Below the pieces are notes generated by a model. The model ran no database searches, was not told where the DNA came from, and was given only the letters and a program-made list of their open reading frames with translations. From Plantago elongata (lineage: Eukaryota; Streptophyta; Magnoliopsida; Lamiales; Plantaginaceae): a stretch of DNA of 27,504 bases. Position 1 is the first letter of the stretch, and each line of letters opens with the position of its first letter. The translations under genes and the position numbers were made by a program. Shown one piece after another: positions 10,353-21,084 of this stretch. Location of the stretch: contig JAYMSP010001950.1 in the NCBI GenBank assembly GCA_036897095.1, positions 1 through 27,504 on the forward strand. The letters are read 5' to 3'.

Positions 10353-11862
10353 CAAATTCACTGATGGATTATATCACCTATCAAAGGAAATTATCAACTT
10401 ACCACATGATCAGTTTTCTGTCAATCTTGTAAAATGTAATAAGAATGATGTTTTTAAACTTTGGCACATGAGATTAGGCCATTCTTCTGTAAACAAGATT
10501 GTTGATATACCTGAATATTCAAATGTACATTGTGATACAGAGTTTGTATGTGATATATGACATTTATGCAAACAGAAAAGACTCAGTTTCAATGAAAACA
10601 AGAAGATTTCTGCAAATGCTTTTGATTTGATTCATGTTGACATTTGGGGACCTTTTCACGTTCCTTCATATTTAGGGAAAAGATATTTCTTAAAAATTGT
10701 AGATGATTATTCAAGATGTACATGGCTATATCTCATGACTTACAAGTCAGAAGTTAAGGTACATATGCTTCATTTTTGCAATATGGTATTGACTCAGTTT
10801 GACAGCAAGATAAAATGTGTAAGGTCAGATAATGGACCTGAATTTAATTTCGTAAATTTCTATACATCTTTGGGAATAATACACCAAAGATCATGTGTTG
10901 AAACACCTCAACAAAATGGTAGAGTTGAGAGGAAGCATCAACATCTGTTGCAGATAGCTAGAGCATTGTTGTTTCAGTCTAGTTTACCTATTAAGTATTG
11001 GTCAGAGTGTGTGTTAACAACATGTTATATAATAAACAGATTACCTACTGATGTTTTGAATGGTAAAAGTCCATTTGAGGTTCTGTGCAAAGTGAAACCT
11101 GATTATGCAGCATTTAAAGTGTTTGGTTAATTGTCTTATGGATCAACATTGCAGGTTAATAGAAATAAATTTGATCCAAGAGCTGTAAAATGTGTTTTTC
11201 TGTGATATCCATTGGGATATAAAGGTTATAAGGTATTAAATTTAGATACTAAACAGATATTTGTGTCAAGACATGTACAATTTGTTGAAAATGAATTTCC
11301 ATTTCAGAAGATTTCAAATGAGTTAACTGGTTTTAGGCCAATGTTTGCACCTATGTCTGTAAGTGATGTTGTTGAGAATGCTAATGGTATTATCCAGTGT
11401 AGTAGGCAGGTGAATGAAGAAAATAATGTCTCTCAAGAGCATTATATGGATAATGCTGAGATTGAAGAATTAAGTGATCTGCAACAACAGATAAGTGGAG
11501 AAATCAGTACTATAGAGTTATCAGTTGATAATACATCAGCTGGGGTTGAAAATTTGAGGAGATCAACCAGAGATAAGCAAGTATCTTCTCATTTGAAACT
11601 GTATGATTATACTTTACCTCCATTTGTAGATCATACAAGAGCAGCTGCAGCAAAATCAGTGGTGAGGTATCCCATAACTGATTATATTTTAGCAGATAGG
11701 CTTTCTCATGCATATTTCTGTTTTACTGCAGCTATTACAAATGTCAATGAGCCTAAAACATATAAACAAACTTGTCAAAATCCAGAATGGATTAAAGCAA
11801 TGAATTGTGAGCTTGAGGCATTAGAAAGGACAAAAACATGGGAATTAGTTGATTTACCATAA
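10315..11862 (+). pseudogene. Copia integrase region with several stop codons
   Basis: Begins in the frame opened after the first frameshift. The zinc-binding part has WHMRLGHSS and then a Cys followed three codons later by TGA (10558-10560), exactly where the next zinc cysteine is expected. The catalytic core keeps its three acidic positions: HVDIWGPF (Asp at 10639), VRSDNGPEF and NGRVERKH. Further in-frame stops are TAA 11128 and TGA 11203. The last part is the variable linker before reverse transcriptase and ends at TAA 11860. All segments from 10627 on share one frame, so point mutations rather than indels caused these breaks. Confidence 0.9.
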
Positions 11863-12801
11863 AATAAAAACTGCATAGACTGTAAATGGGTGTATAAGGT
11901 TAAGTTTAATGCAGATGGTACCATTGAAAGATATAAAGCTAGACTGGTAGCTAAAGGATATACACAAGAAAATGGTTTAGATTATTTTGAAACTTTTTCA
12001 CCAGTTGTAAAATTAACAACAGTGAGATGCATTTTAGCAATTGCAGCAGTGAAAGGTTGGTATTTGCATCAGTTAGATGTCAATACAGCTTTCTTGCATG
12101 GAGAACTTGATGATGAAGTATATATGACTCCACCACTTGGTTATACAAAGGCAGGTAACAAAGTGTGTAAGCTTGTAAAAAGTTTATATGGATTAAAACA
12201 AGCTAGCAGACAGTGGTATCTTAAGTTGCAGACTTCACTTGCTGAAATTGGTTATAAGCAATCTACTGCAGATATTTCTCTGTTTATAAAATATGCTAAT
12301 GGTTCTTTTACTGCTCTTTTAGTATATGTAGATGATATTATCTTAGCAGGTGACAATCTAGAGGAAATCAAATCAGTAAAGGCATTTCTTGATAAGAGAT
12401 TTACAATCAAAGATCTGGGGGAATTGAAATATATACTGGGAATTGAAGTGGCAAGAAATGAAGAAGGAATTTTCATTTGCCAGAGAAAGTACACTCTTGA
12501 TTTGCTCAAAGAAACTGGGTATATGGCAGCTAAACTTGCTGAGGTTCCAATTGATTCCAAAACTAGACTCATCAAAGATGAGAAGGATCTTTTAGCAGAT
12601 CCACATTTATACAGAAGGCTTGTAGGTAGGATGATATATTTAACAATTACAAGGCCTGACATTTCTTTTGCTTTGCAGTGTCTTAGTCAATTTATGAGCT
12701 GCCCAACCAATAGACATTTGGAGGCTGCACATCATGCGCTTAGATACCTCAAGCAATCACCAGGGCAAGGAATATATTACTCAGCAACAATCTGCAATTA
12801 A
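11863..12801 (+). pseudogene. Copia reverse transcriptase
   Basis: The longest intact piece of the element. It starts in the same frame after TAA 11860. It carries [42 protein letters not shown] and the catalytic YVDDIIL (Tyr-Val-Asp-Asp at 12324-12335). [13 protein letters not shown] follows near the end. The frame is lost near 12790 by an indel close to a run of five G, so RNase H continues in another frame. Confidence 0.93.
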
Positions 12802-13283
12802 GGGGGTTCACTGACAGTGATTGGGCCTCATGTCAAGATACTAGGTGCAGTATATCAGGATATAACATGTTTCTTGGGGAATCTTTAATATCTTGGAAAT
12901 CCAAGAAACAGACAACAGTGAGTAGATCAAGCACAAAAGCTGAATACAGGGCTGCAGCTTCAGCAACATGTGAAATGCAGTGGATTAGATATCTTCTTCA
13001 GGATCTGTGCATTGATACTAAATAATCTGCTGTTCTGTACACTGATAGTATGTCAGCCTACCATTTGGCACACAATCCAGTTCAACATCAGAGAACAAAA
13101 CATATAGAAATAGATTGTCATGTGGTTAGGAACAAGATTCTGGATGGAACAATTCAGCTTGTTCACATCTCCAATCAAGATCAACTAGCTGATATTCTAA
13201 CTAAGCATCTTCCTTCTCCAATGTTCAAGCATTTTCATTCCAAGCTGGGATTGGTGAATATCCACTCCCATCTTGAGGGGGGG
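12802..13283 (+). pseudogene. Copia RNase H domain, one stop codon
   Basis: The frame continues after the indel with [30 protein letters not shown] and [10 protein letters not shown], the Copia RNase H signature. The acidic position usually written STEAEY reads STKAEY, so one conserved Glu is Lys. TAA at 13023-13025 interrupts the domain. The coding tail runs through [10 protein letters not shown] into the polypurine tract. Confidence 0.88.
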
Positions 13284-13668
13284 TGTAAATATAAAGAATT
13301 AAAAGAAGGAAGAAGAGTTGAACAGAAGAGTTGAAGATTGAACTGAAAAAGGAGAATAGAAAAGAAGAACAGAACAAAAGAATACTGAAGAAAAGCAAAG
13401 GAAAGAAGCTGCTGATAAAGTCGCATTATAAGCTTTACGTTTCTGTTTAGTAATTACACGAATTGTACGTTCTGAATAAAGAGTAGTACAGTTCGGCAGT
13501 TAAAAATAGCAGTTAGTCAGATTCTGTTTTCTTCATTCTTTCTTCTTCTTTAAATAGAGAAGCTTTGTTCTTTTACAACATCAGTTTCTCTTGTAAAATC
13601 ATCAGACTTCATTCAATAAACAATTTTCCTTTCAGTTTCTGAAAGTTTTCAATACTCTCACTTTTATC
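13284..13668 (+). repeat. 3' LTR of the Copia element
   Basis: Starts TGTAAATATAAAG directly after the polypurine tract. The right end is one of several CA dinucleotides (13660, 13668 or 13672). The first 120 bases are extremely purine-rich (GAAGGAAGAAG and similar). A TATA-like TTTAAATAGAG (about 13550) and AATAAA signals (about 13475 and 13615) fit LTR promoter and polyadenylation functions. No 5' LTR or target-site duplication is available to confirm the ends. Confidence 0.75.
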
Positions 13669-13672
13669 AAAC

Positions 13673-14200
13673 AAATAGGACATGATAAAATTGAGGATTT
13701 AGTTGCTTGAGAAAAACAACTTGACCATCTCACGAATGAACCCGAAATATGTTGAAATACTTTGGAACTCTCGTGCTCTTAAACAGACAAATTAGTTGGA
13801 AGCCACGGTTTTATCAAGTTCACAAAGATCCCAACACCCTTTTCACCTTCAGGATTTGGGATCTACTAAGTGAAGAAAGAACTTGAATTGGTGTGAGCTC
13901 ATAGTTCTTTGTCACTTGGAGAAATCTTGCTCACTAAACTAAATCTCTTGGAACTTCGAAAGACAATGACAAAATAGTTAATTCCAGTGAAAGCCTTGAT
14001 ATATGGAATACGATCGATATTAGGGAAAAGCCTTGAATTTGACGCGACAACACCGGGCCAATTGGGATATTAGGAATTAAAAACCACTTTGGGTGAGAGA
14101 TAGAGAGGGGGATGGAACTACTCTAGGAGACTTGAAAAAACCCGAGAAATTAAGGGACTGTTTGAGATAGAATTTAAGTGGACAACTGGCAAGCTATTGA
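13673..14200. other. Gene-free flank of the Copia element
   Basis: No open frame of note and no recognised motif. The composition is less AT-rich than its surroundings, so it may be an older repeat, but I cannot classify it. Confidence 0.3.
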
Positions 14201-14202
14201 AT

Positions 14203-15175
14203 CACCTCAGACCGGTTCCAATGGAGCCGTCGCGGGCTCGCGTCGTGGAGCACGACGCACCGCGATGGCTCCATTGCGTGTGTGACGGCGCGTCACGCAC
14301 GTGCGATGTTCGGCAACAACATCGAATCCGCTACTGCCAAGTGACGCACGCTGGGACGTTTTCTTTTTTTAAAATTCGAATTGTTTCCTTTAAAAAATGG
14401 TAATATCTCTGAAAATACAATATAAAAAAATAAATAAAAATCACCAACGTCTATGTTTTTTCGAGATCTATAAAATGAAACAAATCTTGATATTTTTCGG
14501 ACCATCCAAACTCCAACTCCTCTTTCGGAGTTATGCAAGCACGATTTGCAATTATACGAAATCCGGCCCTTGTGCACAACAAAGTCATTCTCAAAAAGAT
14601 TATGGATTGTTACAACATGATAGTTGAAGATGAGTCACAAATACCTAAACTATGATGAAGAAATGAAGAGCTCGAACAAGATACCCGTGAGCATGTACCG
14701 GATCTCATTGAATGAGTTCGTATCCGTCGGGCACCGTCTACAATAAATACTATTCCGGAATACATAAACAATTTACGTTGGATGCATAGTTTAATCACGC
14801 ACACTCAGCTAATAAACGACTTGATGGAACATATTTGGAGACTACCGTGAAGATGGATCTTCTCCAATCGAGGCTGTGTATTTGTTTATTTCGATGTTGT
14901 GTGTCGTGGGCTTGTTGTATTTAATTTTCGTTTGATTTAAATTCCCCGCACTATATTGTAATATATTCGTGGCTTGTTCTATTTTAATAAATTATAAAAA
15001 GTATTCAATAAAATGCAATTTTGTTAATTTCAATTTTTAAACAATTTTTATAATATGTAATTTATAAAAAGAAAAATGACGTGACAACCACGACGTGACG
15101 ACGATGCATTATCATTGTAGAAAAACGTGCAGCAACACATCGTGAGCCGCTATCATTAAAGATGGCCTCGTGTAC
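14203..15175 (+). mobile_element. Degenerate PIF/Harbinger transposon remnant
   Basis: The ends are GC-rich and imperfectly inverted. GGCTCGCGTCGTG near 14232 pairs with the reverse complement of the right end, GGCTCACGATGTG, matching at 10 of 13 positions. Between them lies only the C-terminal part of a transposase, so most of the ORF is deleted. Exact termini and target duplication could not be fixed. Confidence 0.65.
14521..14850 (+). pseudogene. C-terminal fragment of Harbinger transposase
   Basis: One frame reads SFGVMQARFAIIR, then DCYNMIVEDE, and ends with THTQLINDLMEHIW before TGA at 14848-14850. These match the conserved tail of plant PIF/Harbinger (HARBI1-like, plant transposon protein) transposases, where phrases like AFGVLQARFAII, HNMIVEDE and DLIEHLW are diagnostic. 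In-frame stops at 14653, 14656 and 14713 inactivate it. The DDE catalytic part is absent. Confidence 0.85.
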
Positions 15176-15179
15176 AAAG

Positions 15180-16715
15180 TTCAATGAAGTTTGGGTTAAG
15201 AGGATTTAGCTAAGGATAGTCTTTTAATGAAGCACAAACTGTCCCAGTGAATTCATAGCTCGAGAGCGGAGTTTACTAGTTGAAGATTACGTTATGTTTA
15301 ATAAATGTCCATTATAATATATGATTACATTTTCTTATTTCAATGATTTACAATCCTTCAATGCATACATACAATTGGCCGTGGAATATGTTTCCGTCCA
15401 CCCACCACTACCAGAATAAAGTTTGTTTTCAAATTATTTTTACTACCAGAATGAAGTTGGGAAGACATAAAAGAGTAATTTGAAATTTAATCCAAAATGT
15501 TGACTTACGGCAATCTTATAATTAAATGATAAGATATCAAAGATCAAACTTACGGCATTTGTACATCTAATTTGCTTTGAGCAACTTCAATTCACATTAT
15601 CCTTTATCATAACTTATAAGTACGTGGTGCCATGTCAAAATGACTAGGTGCCACATTGCCCGCATAGACACAGTGACAACATAAGTAGCTAGTGTCGGAT
15701 CGATCATACTTGAATATTAAAGTGGTTACCCTTTATTGACTAACATAGCGTAGATACCTTAATGATAATTATAATAATTCGTTTGGTCATTGTTTATGCG
15801 GAGGCTGATTATAAAATCTATTGCGGTCAAATTTTCGGAAACAAGATGAATAATCGTTTAGGAGCGAATTGATATAAAATTTAAATGGACGTTTAAATGA
15901 ATTGTGATGAAATTGTATTTGGAATGGAATTAAAATGAGGGTGTTTGAAGTGTATTTTAGGTCAAATCACTGTTTATCGAGCCAAATGAATCAATTACAA
16001 ATCCATTCCAAACAGCTCCATAGTTAATACTAATACCATGTTTAACAACACTAAAGCTATATTACCTTTAACATCAATTTTTAAATTAACTAAACTAAAA
16101 TGTAATATGATATATAACTAAGAAAAATTAAATTAAATTTATTGGAACTAAACTAAAGAAAATGAGGTTACAGTTGAAGAGAACACATATAGTCTAAAAT
16201 TGTGTTCTTTCACTTTGTCTGAAAATTTATTAATCCAATCAAATTCAAATGTATTCAGAATTTTTGTATTACAATTAAATTAATTTCAGTTGAGTTCAAT
16301 TATGTTCAGAAGGAATAATGGTGTAAACTATAACTCATTGGCTCGTTGGTTAGCAACTTAGCATCCACTATCTAGTTACGGACACCTGACTCTCTGGAAT
16401 ATAGATAAGATTAATAAGAAAAGTAATTAGTCTACAGTCTATCATCAGTAGTGACTCATAGTCCATTCGGATATACTCTAATGACACTGTTGAATTCACA
16501 GTACGTACTCTTTAGTTTTTAGCCATCTCATGTTTATATGAAGTTTGATTAATCGAGTATATTCCTTTGATATACCATCTTTTACTCTTAACAATCTGTT
16601 ATAATAGGGAGTCCTGCAGCTTCATAATTCATTCACTCTTTTCCATGTTATTCATCATTTCATTCATTGTGAAGAAACACCCAAACCAAAACTAGCTAGC
16701 ACCTGGCCTGTCTGC
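15180..16715. other. Gene-free upstream region of gene A
   Basis: No supported coding sequence. A short direct duplication with ACTACCAGAAT at about 15408 and 15451 is visible. The stretch near 16180-16315 repeats TTCAG-type words and looks like dispersed-repeat debris. The last few hundred bases should hold the gene A promoter. Confidence 0.35.
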
Positions 16716-16721
16716 ATACTT

Positions 16722-16730
16722 ATTATATAC
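16722..16730 (+). promoter_or_regulatory. Candidate TATA box of gene A
   Basis: ATTATATAC lies about 190 bases before the gene A start codon, giving a plausible leader of about 160 bases. Motif only; no transcript evidence. Confidence 0.35.
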
Positions 16731-16917
16731 AGAGATACCAAAATCCGTTCATATGAAGATATCCAGTTCATCTTATCCCCCTAATAAACTTCAAATCTGA
16801 TTACAAACCATGTCGTCGAAACCATATTTGTTTGTCGTTGATTCTCGCCTGCTCAAACTCTTGATCCACAACCTCCCAACGTTCGCCCGGCCTCCATAAT
16901 CCTTGCAAGTTACGACC

Positions 16918-19900
16918 ATGGGTATACAAATCTTTGATCTGGAAACTTTGTGGCAAAATAAAACCGGTCAAGAGGTCAGGTTTCGTGTCCGTGATCCAAC
17001 TTCGCTTGGATTGGGTATTACCTACGGGGTATGCCCGGTTCCTGACTTGGCACGGGGCAAAACCAAGAGCATAAAATTGAACCGGATCCTCCGGAAGAGG
17101 GAAAATTACCAGTGGACCATTTCGGTTTATGTGGATGGGAGCTATACTGGCATAGAGATACAACCATGGGATATCATAACTCATGTGTTGATAGTGTTCA
17201 GGTATCAGCAGGGTAATGATCAAGAGATCCTTTGCGTCGAAGGAGTCAAGGAGAATCGATCCACTGATTTTTTCTTACGTCACAGGTCGGTTCTTAATTC
17301 TTTGTCCTGCAAGATTTACTTTTACATGTACTTGAGTAGTTGAGTGTACAATATTAAATTTATCTATAATAGTTTTCTAAAGAAAATATTGGCTATAAAT
17401 TAAGGTGTCACACTCACACACACATAATTCAAAGTCAAGAATTCCTAAACATGATGGGACAAAGTGGGTGGGTAACTACTTGGGTTGAATTGTCGGTAAT
17501 TATCATATCGTCGGGACAGCAGTTTAGAGCAAACGTGTCTGTCCAAATCGTCGGGGTTCGATGTTTACATAAAAGGTCACATCTCGTACATCTAAAATGG
17601 TTTGGAATTTCGGTTATATTGAAATAAGGGGGTTCGGATTCGGGAGGAAGAAATGGTGGAGTAGGCGAACAAAGCAAATAATCGCTCGAGCTGACTCAGA
17701 TATGGCCACAAAATTGAGGTAATCTCTCTGCAGATAGGCTATTTCAAAATTCATTCTTTTTCCGCCAAGTGAATGTAAACACTTGAATACAGAAATGCAG
17801 TAGCAACCATCAGCGAGAAAGCAGAATCAGCAGTTACTGTGCCTGTGTTGCAAGGGTAATCCATTACCTCCATCATCCCAAACATATTATATTTTCTGAG
17901 TTTTCTTTTTGGTGCTCAGTGAACAAAAGACAAAGGGTCAACGTCTTCACAGAAAATCGAGCAAGATCTGCAAAGCTTGCTGAGGGATGCCAAATTGAAA
18001 CTTGGCCTGACACCTTTTGGCTGAACGCCAAGTTGGTTGTTCTGTTTGTCTATCACATATTACTATTAGTGTAACAAATACTAATTTTTAAAGGGTTTGG
18101 GATTGACAGGGAAATCAAGAACGAGAAGAAGAAGAAGAGGAACAATCGTCGGTCTTATATTGCTGATGGAGATTATGCATCTCCTCCTTCATCTGCATCA
18201 TCAAGGATGTCATTGTCTAGTTGGACAAGCGAACAAGCAACTGAACTCAGGTAGTTTATGTTTTCTTATTGTTTTCCACTTACAAATGCTGCAGAAATGA
18301 CGATACATCTGTAAAGTTGTAAAATTTTCTGTAATAGCTAACTTGTATTGTAGTTCTTGGTGATCAATGAAGAGTTTTCAGTTGTGTTTTAACTTTATTA
18401 TTCTGCATATTAGTGATTGTAGATTGAGCGTTCTTGATTGACATTATTTGATCGTATTGTTTTGGTAATTGGGTATCTTATTGAAGAGAGCATGGGCAAA
18501 TTATCTTACTGCTATCAATTGTCATGTATTAGTGACCAGGACATAGAATCTCCTGTAAGTCAGCATCTCCAGGACGCAATGGCTGCTACACCTTTGGTTC
18601 CGGGGTAATTTAAATGTATTTGTTTAATTGTTTCCATTAATGATCAGGAGAATCCACACACATTTTGGATCATAGGATATGATAGATCAGTTCTGTTTCT
18701 TACATATGCTGGCTAATTAAATCAACTCACTCATGCTGATTTATTATATACATTAGTGACCACCAAAATATAGAAGCTCCTGTCAAGAATAGCATATCAA
18801 CTGCTACGACCTCCCCGCTGCAGAGGTAATGCATAATTGATATCTTGAATGTGTTCTCTTAGCAAGGAAAACTCATACATATTGAAAATGTTTGAAGATG
18901 TTCGCTACGTATTTTTCCTATAAGTTTATTACGCTATTGAGTAAAATGTCATAACACATTCTTCAATCAATTCATGGCATATCAGCGACCATAAAACAGA
19001 AGCTCCCATCAGCCAGCTCAGGTAATTGATCATGACTCAGCATTTGTGTTTTCAATTGTGAGTAACTCGCCACATTGACAATCATGGGAGATGTTCTCCA
19101 TCTATTGCACTTATAAACACACTTGAGTGAATTATGAGACAATAACAATCTAATAGTGACCAAGGTATGGAAGCTGCCATCAATCAAAGTTCCCAAGTCT
19201 CACCGTTTGATACACCCTTAATGCTAAGGTAATTGTCCATAATTCAAATGAGTGTAAGTCGTTTTATCAGGCGAATTCATATAGATTGAGAATCATAGAA
19301 TGTGTCTCTCACTTTGCTTTGCTTATTTTTATTCTGAGCAAATTATCTCAATGTTACTAATTTACCATATATTAGTGGCCAAGACATGGAAGATCCAGAA
19401 AGTCAGCCTCATCAGGGAACACTGACTAAGGCATCCCCATTGCTACGGTAACTAATCATAGTTCGCCTGTTTGTGTGTGTTTGGTTGTTATCTTAAATGT
19501 AATTCTCTCGCAGTTTTGTGCTCATTGCAACCATATTCATAATTATTAGGCAGTTGCAAGTGGATAGAGGCCACAAATACATGCAGATAGCCACAGGCAA
19601 AGAAGGGAGAAAAATACATAAAAAGCCACAAAAAATGAAGAGGGTTACATCAGATATGACACCGTTGAGAATGAGATCTCCACTGCTTCCAAATATTGGG
19701 GAATCAAAACACCAGACATTCTTTAATCATGGGTATCAAATTCATCCTGATCATCACTATAGTAACGTAAAAGCTCTGTCATCTGCTGTTAGCATATTGA
19801 CAGGTGCTAAAAATGAAAATCTCCGCAAAAAGCTTATGCTAATTATAAGGAGTCGAGTGCAAAAGAGCAGAGATGGTGATTATCAAGTCCCAGACCCTTG

Positions 19901-19997
19901 GCGTAATGACCGGACTTTCATGGATGGATTTACTTATGGTGTTTTGTTCAGTTTCGTTCTTGTGTTTGTATCCTACTTCTACATATTTCGGGTGTGA
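16918..19997 (+). CDS. Gene A: unknown domain, tandem-exon linker, membrane anchor (ten exons)
   Basis: Function unknown. Exons: 16918-17285, 17647-17718, 17793-17855, 18110-18250, 18533-18604, 18757-18825, 18986-19021, 19157-19228, 19376-19447 and 19514-19997. The joined frame is open for 482 residues, and all nine introns are GT-AG and phase 2. Residues 1-122 form a compact domain also present in gene B, for example SYTGIEIQPWDI against SHYAGYELGLSDF in gene B, each leading to an IVF. Residues 168-321 are Ser/Pro/Gln/Glu-rich and look disordered; they include a KKKKR basic patch and the repeated exon units. The last exon begins with a short hydrophobic stretch (FVLIATIFIII), then a basic region, and ends in a clear membrane helix (GVLFSFVLVFVSYFYIF), suggesting a tail anchor. 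ATG 16918 is the first in frame. The exon 2 acceptor was chosen because it gives exactly the 72-nt length of gene B exon 2. The set of exons is inferred. Confidence 0.65.
17920..18034 (+). other. Decayed or poison exon in gene A intron 3
   Basis: A strong acceptor (pyrimidine-rich tract, then GGTGCTCAG) ends at 17919, and the next bases are TGAACA, like the start of the duplicated exons. In the phase required by the preceding exon the frame meets TGA after 19 codons and no usable donor precedes it. Another frame reads SSQKIEQDLQSLLRDAK before its own stop. Inclusion would truncate the protein ahead of the membrane anchor. Confidence 0.4.
18533..19447 (+). repeat. Tandemly duplicated exon-intron cassettes in gene A
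   Basis: Five consecutive exons (18533-18604, 18757-18825, 18986-19021, 19157-19228, 19376-19447) start after ATTAG, ATCAG or AATAG. Four continue GACCA or GACCAT and the fifth GGCCA. Encoded starts are SDQDIESPV, GDHQNIEAPV, SDHKTEAPI, SDQGMEAAI and SGQDMEDPE. Lengths are 72, 69, 36, 72 and 72 nt, and each ends in a GTAAT- or GTAAC-type donor in phase 2. Starts are 224, 229, 171 and 219 bases apart. The pattern fits repeated duplication of one exon with its intron. Confidence 0.75.
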
Positions 19998-20930
19998 TGT
20001 TTGCTTATTGTTTTCAGTTAGCATATGCCACATTTTATATAAGTAGTTTGTTGTGCAATAAGAAGGTTCTCTCTGCGCCATGGTTGGTGCAACTGATGAA
20101 TTGATCCTTCATTGTATCGTAAAGTTGTAATGCAACAGTGGCTTGATATTGGACTTTTAGAGTACTATTCTGTTATGTACTATTTGTAATGCATATTGTA
20201 CTACTCAATAGCTGATTGTGTAACTGCTCTTTTGAAAATGTACAACACATATTGCTCAATGTATCATTACAGCTGGCTGGGCGGCCCGGGCCATAAAGCA
20301 GGTGTCCACCGTTTAAGGCCCATAAAATAAGAAGTCCCCATTTTTACATGATCTTTCTTTAATTAGATATAACCATGTAATTAAATTAGTTGAGTTAATT
20401 ATGAAATAAATTTAAAATTAGTAGGCATCTAAACTGCACAAAGGAAAGTACTTAGACATCTAACATATTAAGTGGCGATTTTCAAAGTATAAATTATGTT
20501 AAGAGCAGTAAATACATACTTGTTTAGTCCGATTTCATATCAATTGTTCGGTTTTAATTCTTTTTTTAAAGTTAATAAAATCAAACTTTGACCAATATCT
20601 TGATGCATGCTTTAGGCCATCTTCAATTCTCATTTTATCAATATAAGAGGCCGCTTTAATAATTCTTTCATTACATCCATCAATTCTTTTTCTTTCTCTT
20701 TTTTTACATCCATTCTTGATAAGTAGTAGGTATACTAAACATTTTTTTCTTCTCCCGTTTGAATTTTTATAATGGCCTTATAACTATTCAACGTCACGAA
20801 AGTTGCATTTATTTTGGCACTAGTATAGACATTAAATTAAAGCCAATTAGACTTTTTACAAAAAGACGACCTTAACAACCAATAAGAATTCCTGATGACA
20901 AATTAACGCCCCACCTACTGTGCACGAAAT
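19998..20930. other. Gene A 3' region and intergenic spacer
   Basis: No coding sequence seen. The first 200-300 bases probably form the gene A 3' UTR. After about 20270 comes a short GC-rich patch (GGCTGGGCGGCCCGGGCC) and then AT-rich sequence without recognisable features. Confidence 0.4.
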
Positions 20931-20934
20931 CTAC

Positions 20935-20947
20935 ACTATATATTTAT
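20935..20947 (+). promoter_or_regulatory. TATA box for the membrane protein gene
   Basis: CTATATATTTATC lies about 140 bases upstream of the ATG at 21085, a usual plant promoter distance with a leader near 110 bases. Confidence 0.5.
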
Positions 20948-21084
20948 CAGACATGAATTTCCTGCTGTAAGAAGTAGCTAGCTAGTTTCGAACTTGAACC
21001 CGCCAAGTAGTTCAACGTTTGCTAGCCAAAGGTATGTTCTAGCTTCGATTTTCTGTCCGAACAACGTAAAGAATTAGTATATGT

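Larger units (their letters stand above)
9046..13668 (+). mobile_element. 5'-truncated, decayed Ty1/Copia retrotransposon
   Basis: Domain order gag, protease, integrase, reverse transcriptase, RNase H identifies a Copia-type element. The 3' end is complete: a polypurine tract (about 13275-13283), then an LTR starting TG at 13284. The 5' LTR, primer-binding site and the N-terminal part of gag are missing, and no second LTR copy lies upstream. The reading frame is broken by in-frame stops at 10558, 11128, 11203, 11860 and 13023 and by frameshifts near 10315-10330 and 12790. It therefore cannot move by its own products. With one LTR, an insertion age cannot be estimated from LTR divergence. Confidence 0.95.

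Noticed and set aside
12252..12662. 136-codon minus-strand ORF
   Set aside because: Antisense to the Copia reverse transcriptase, whose motifs are clear on the plus strand.
16801..17223. 140-codon minus-strand ORF
   Set aside because: It is antisense to gene A exon 1. The plus frame matches gene B in sequence and in exon phase, so the minus frame is a shadow.
17435..17677. 80-codon minus ORF and an overlapping plus frame in gene A intron 1
   Set aside because: No motif, and neither joins exon 1 and exon 2 in phase. The 72-nt exon 2 starting at 17647 gives a consistent model.
18097..18300. 67-codon plus ORF beginning at an alternative start
   Set aside because: It overlaps gene A exon 4 in another frame. 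The chosen frame fits phase 2 on both sides and joins the flanking exons.
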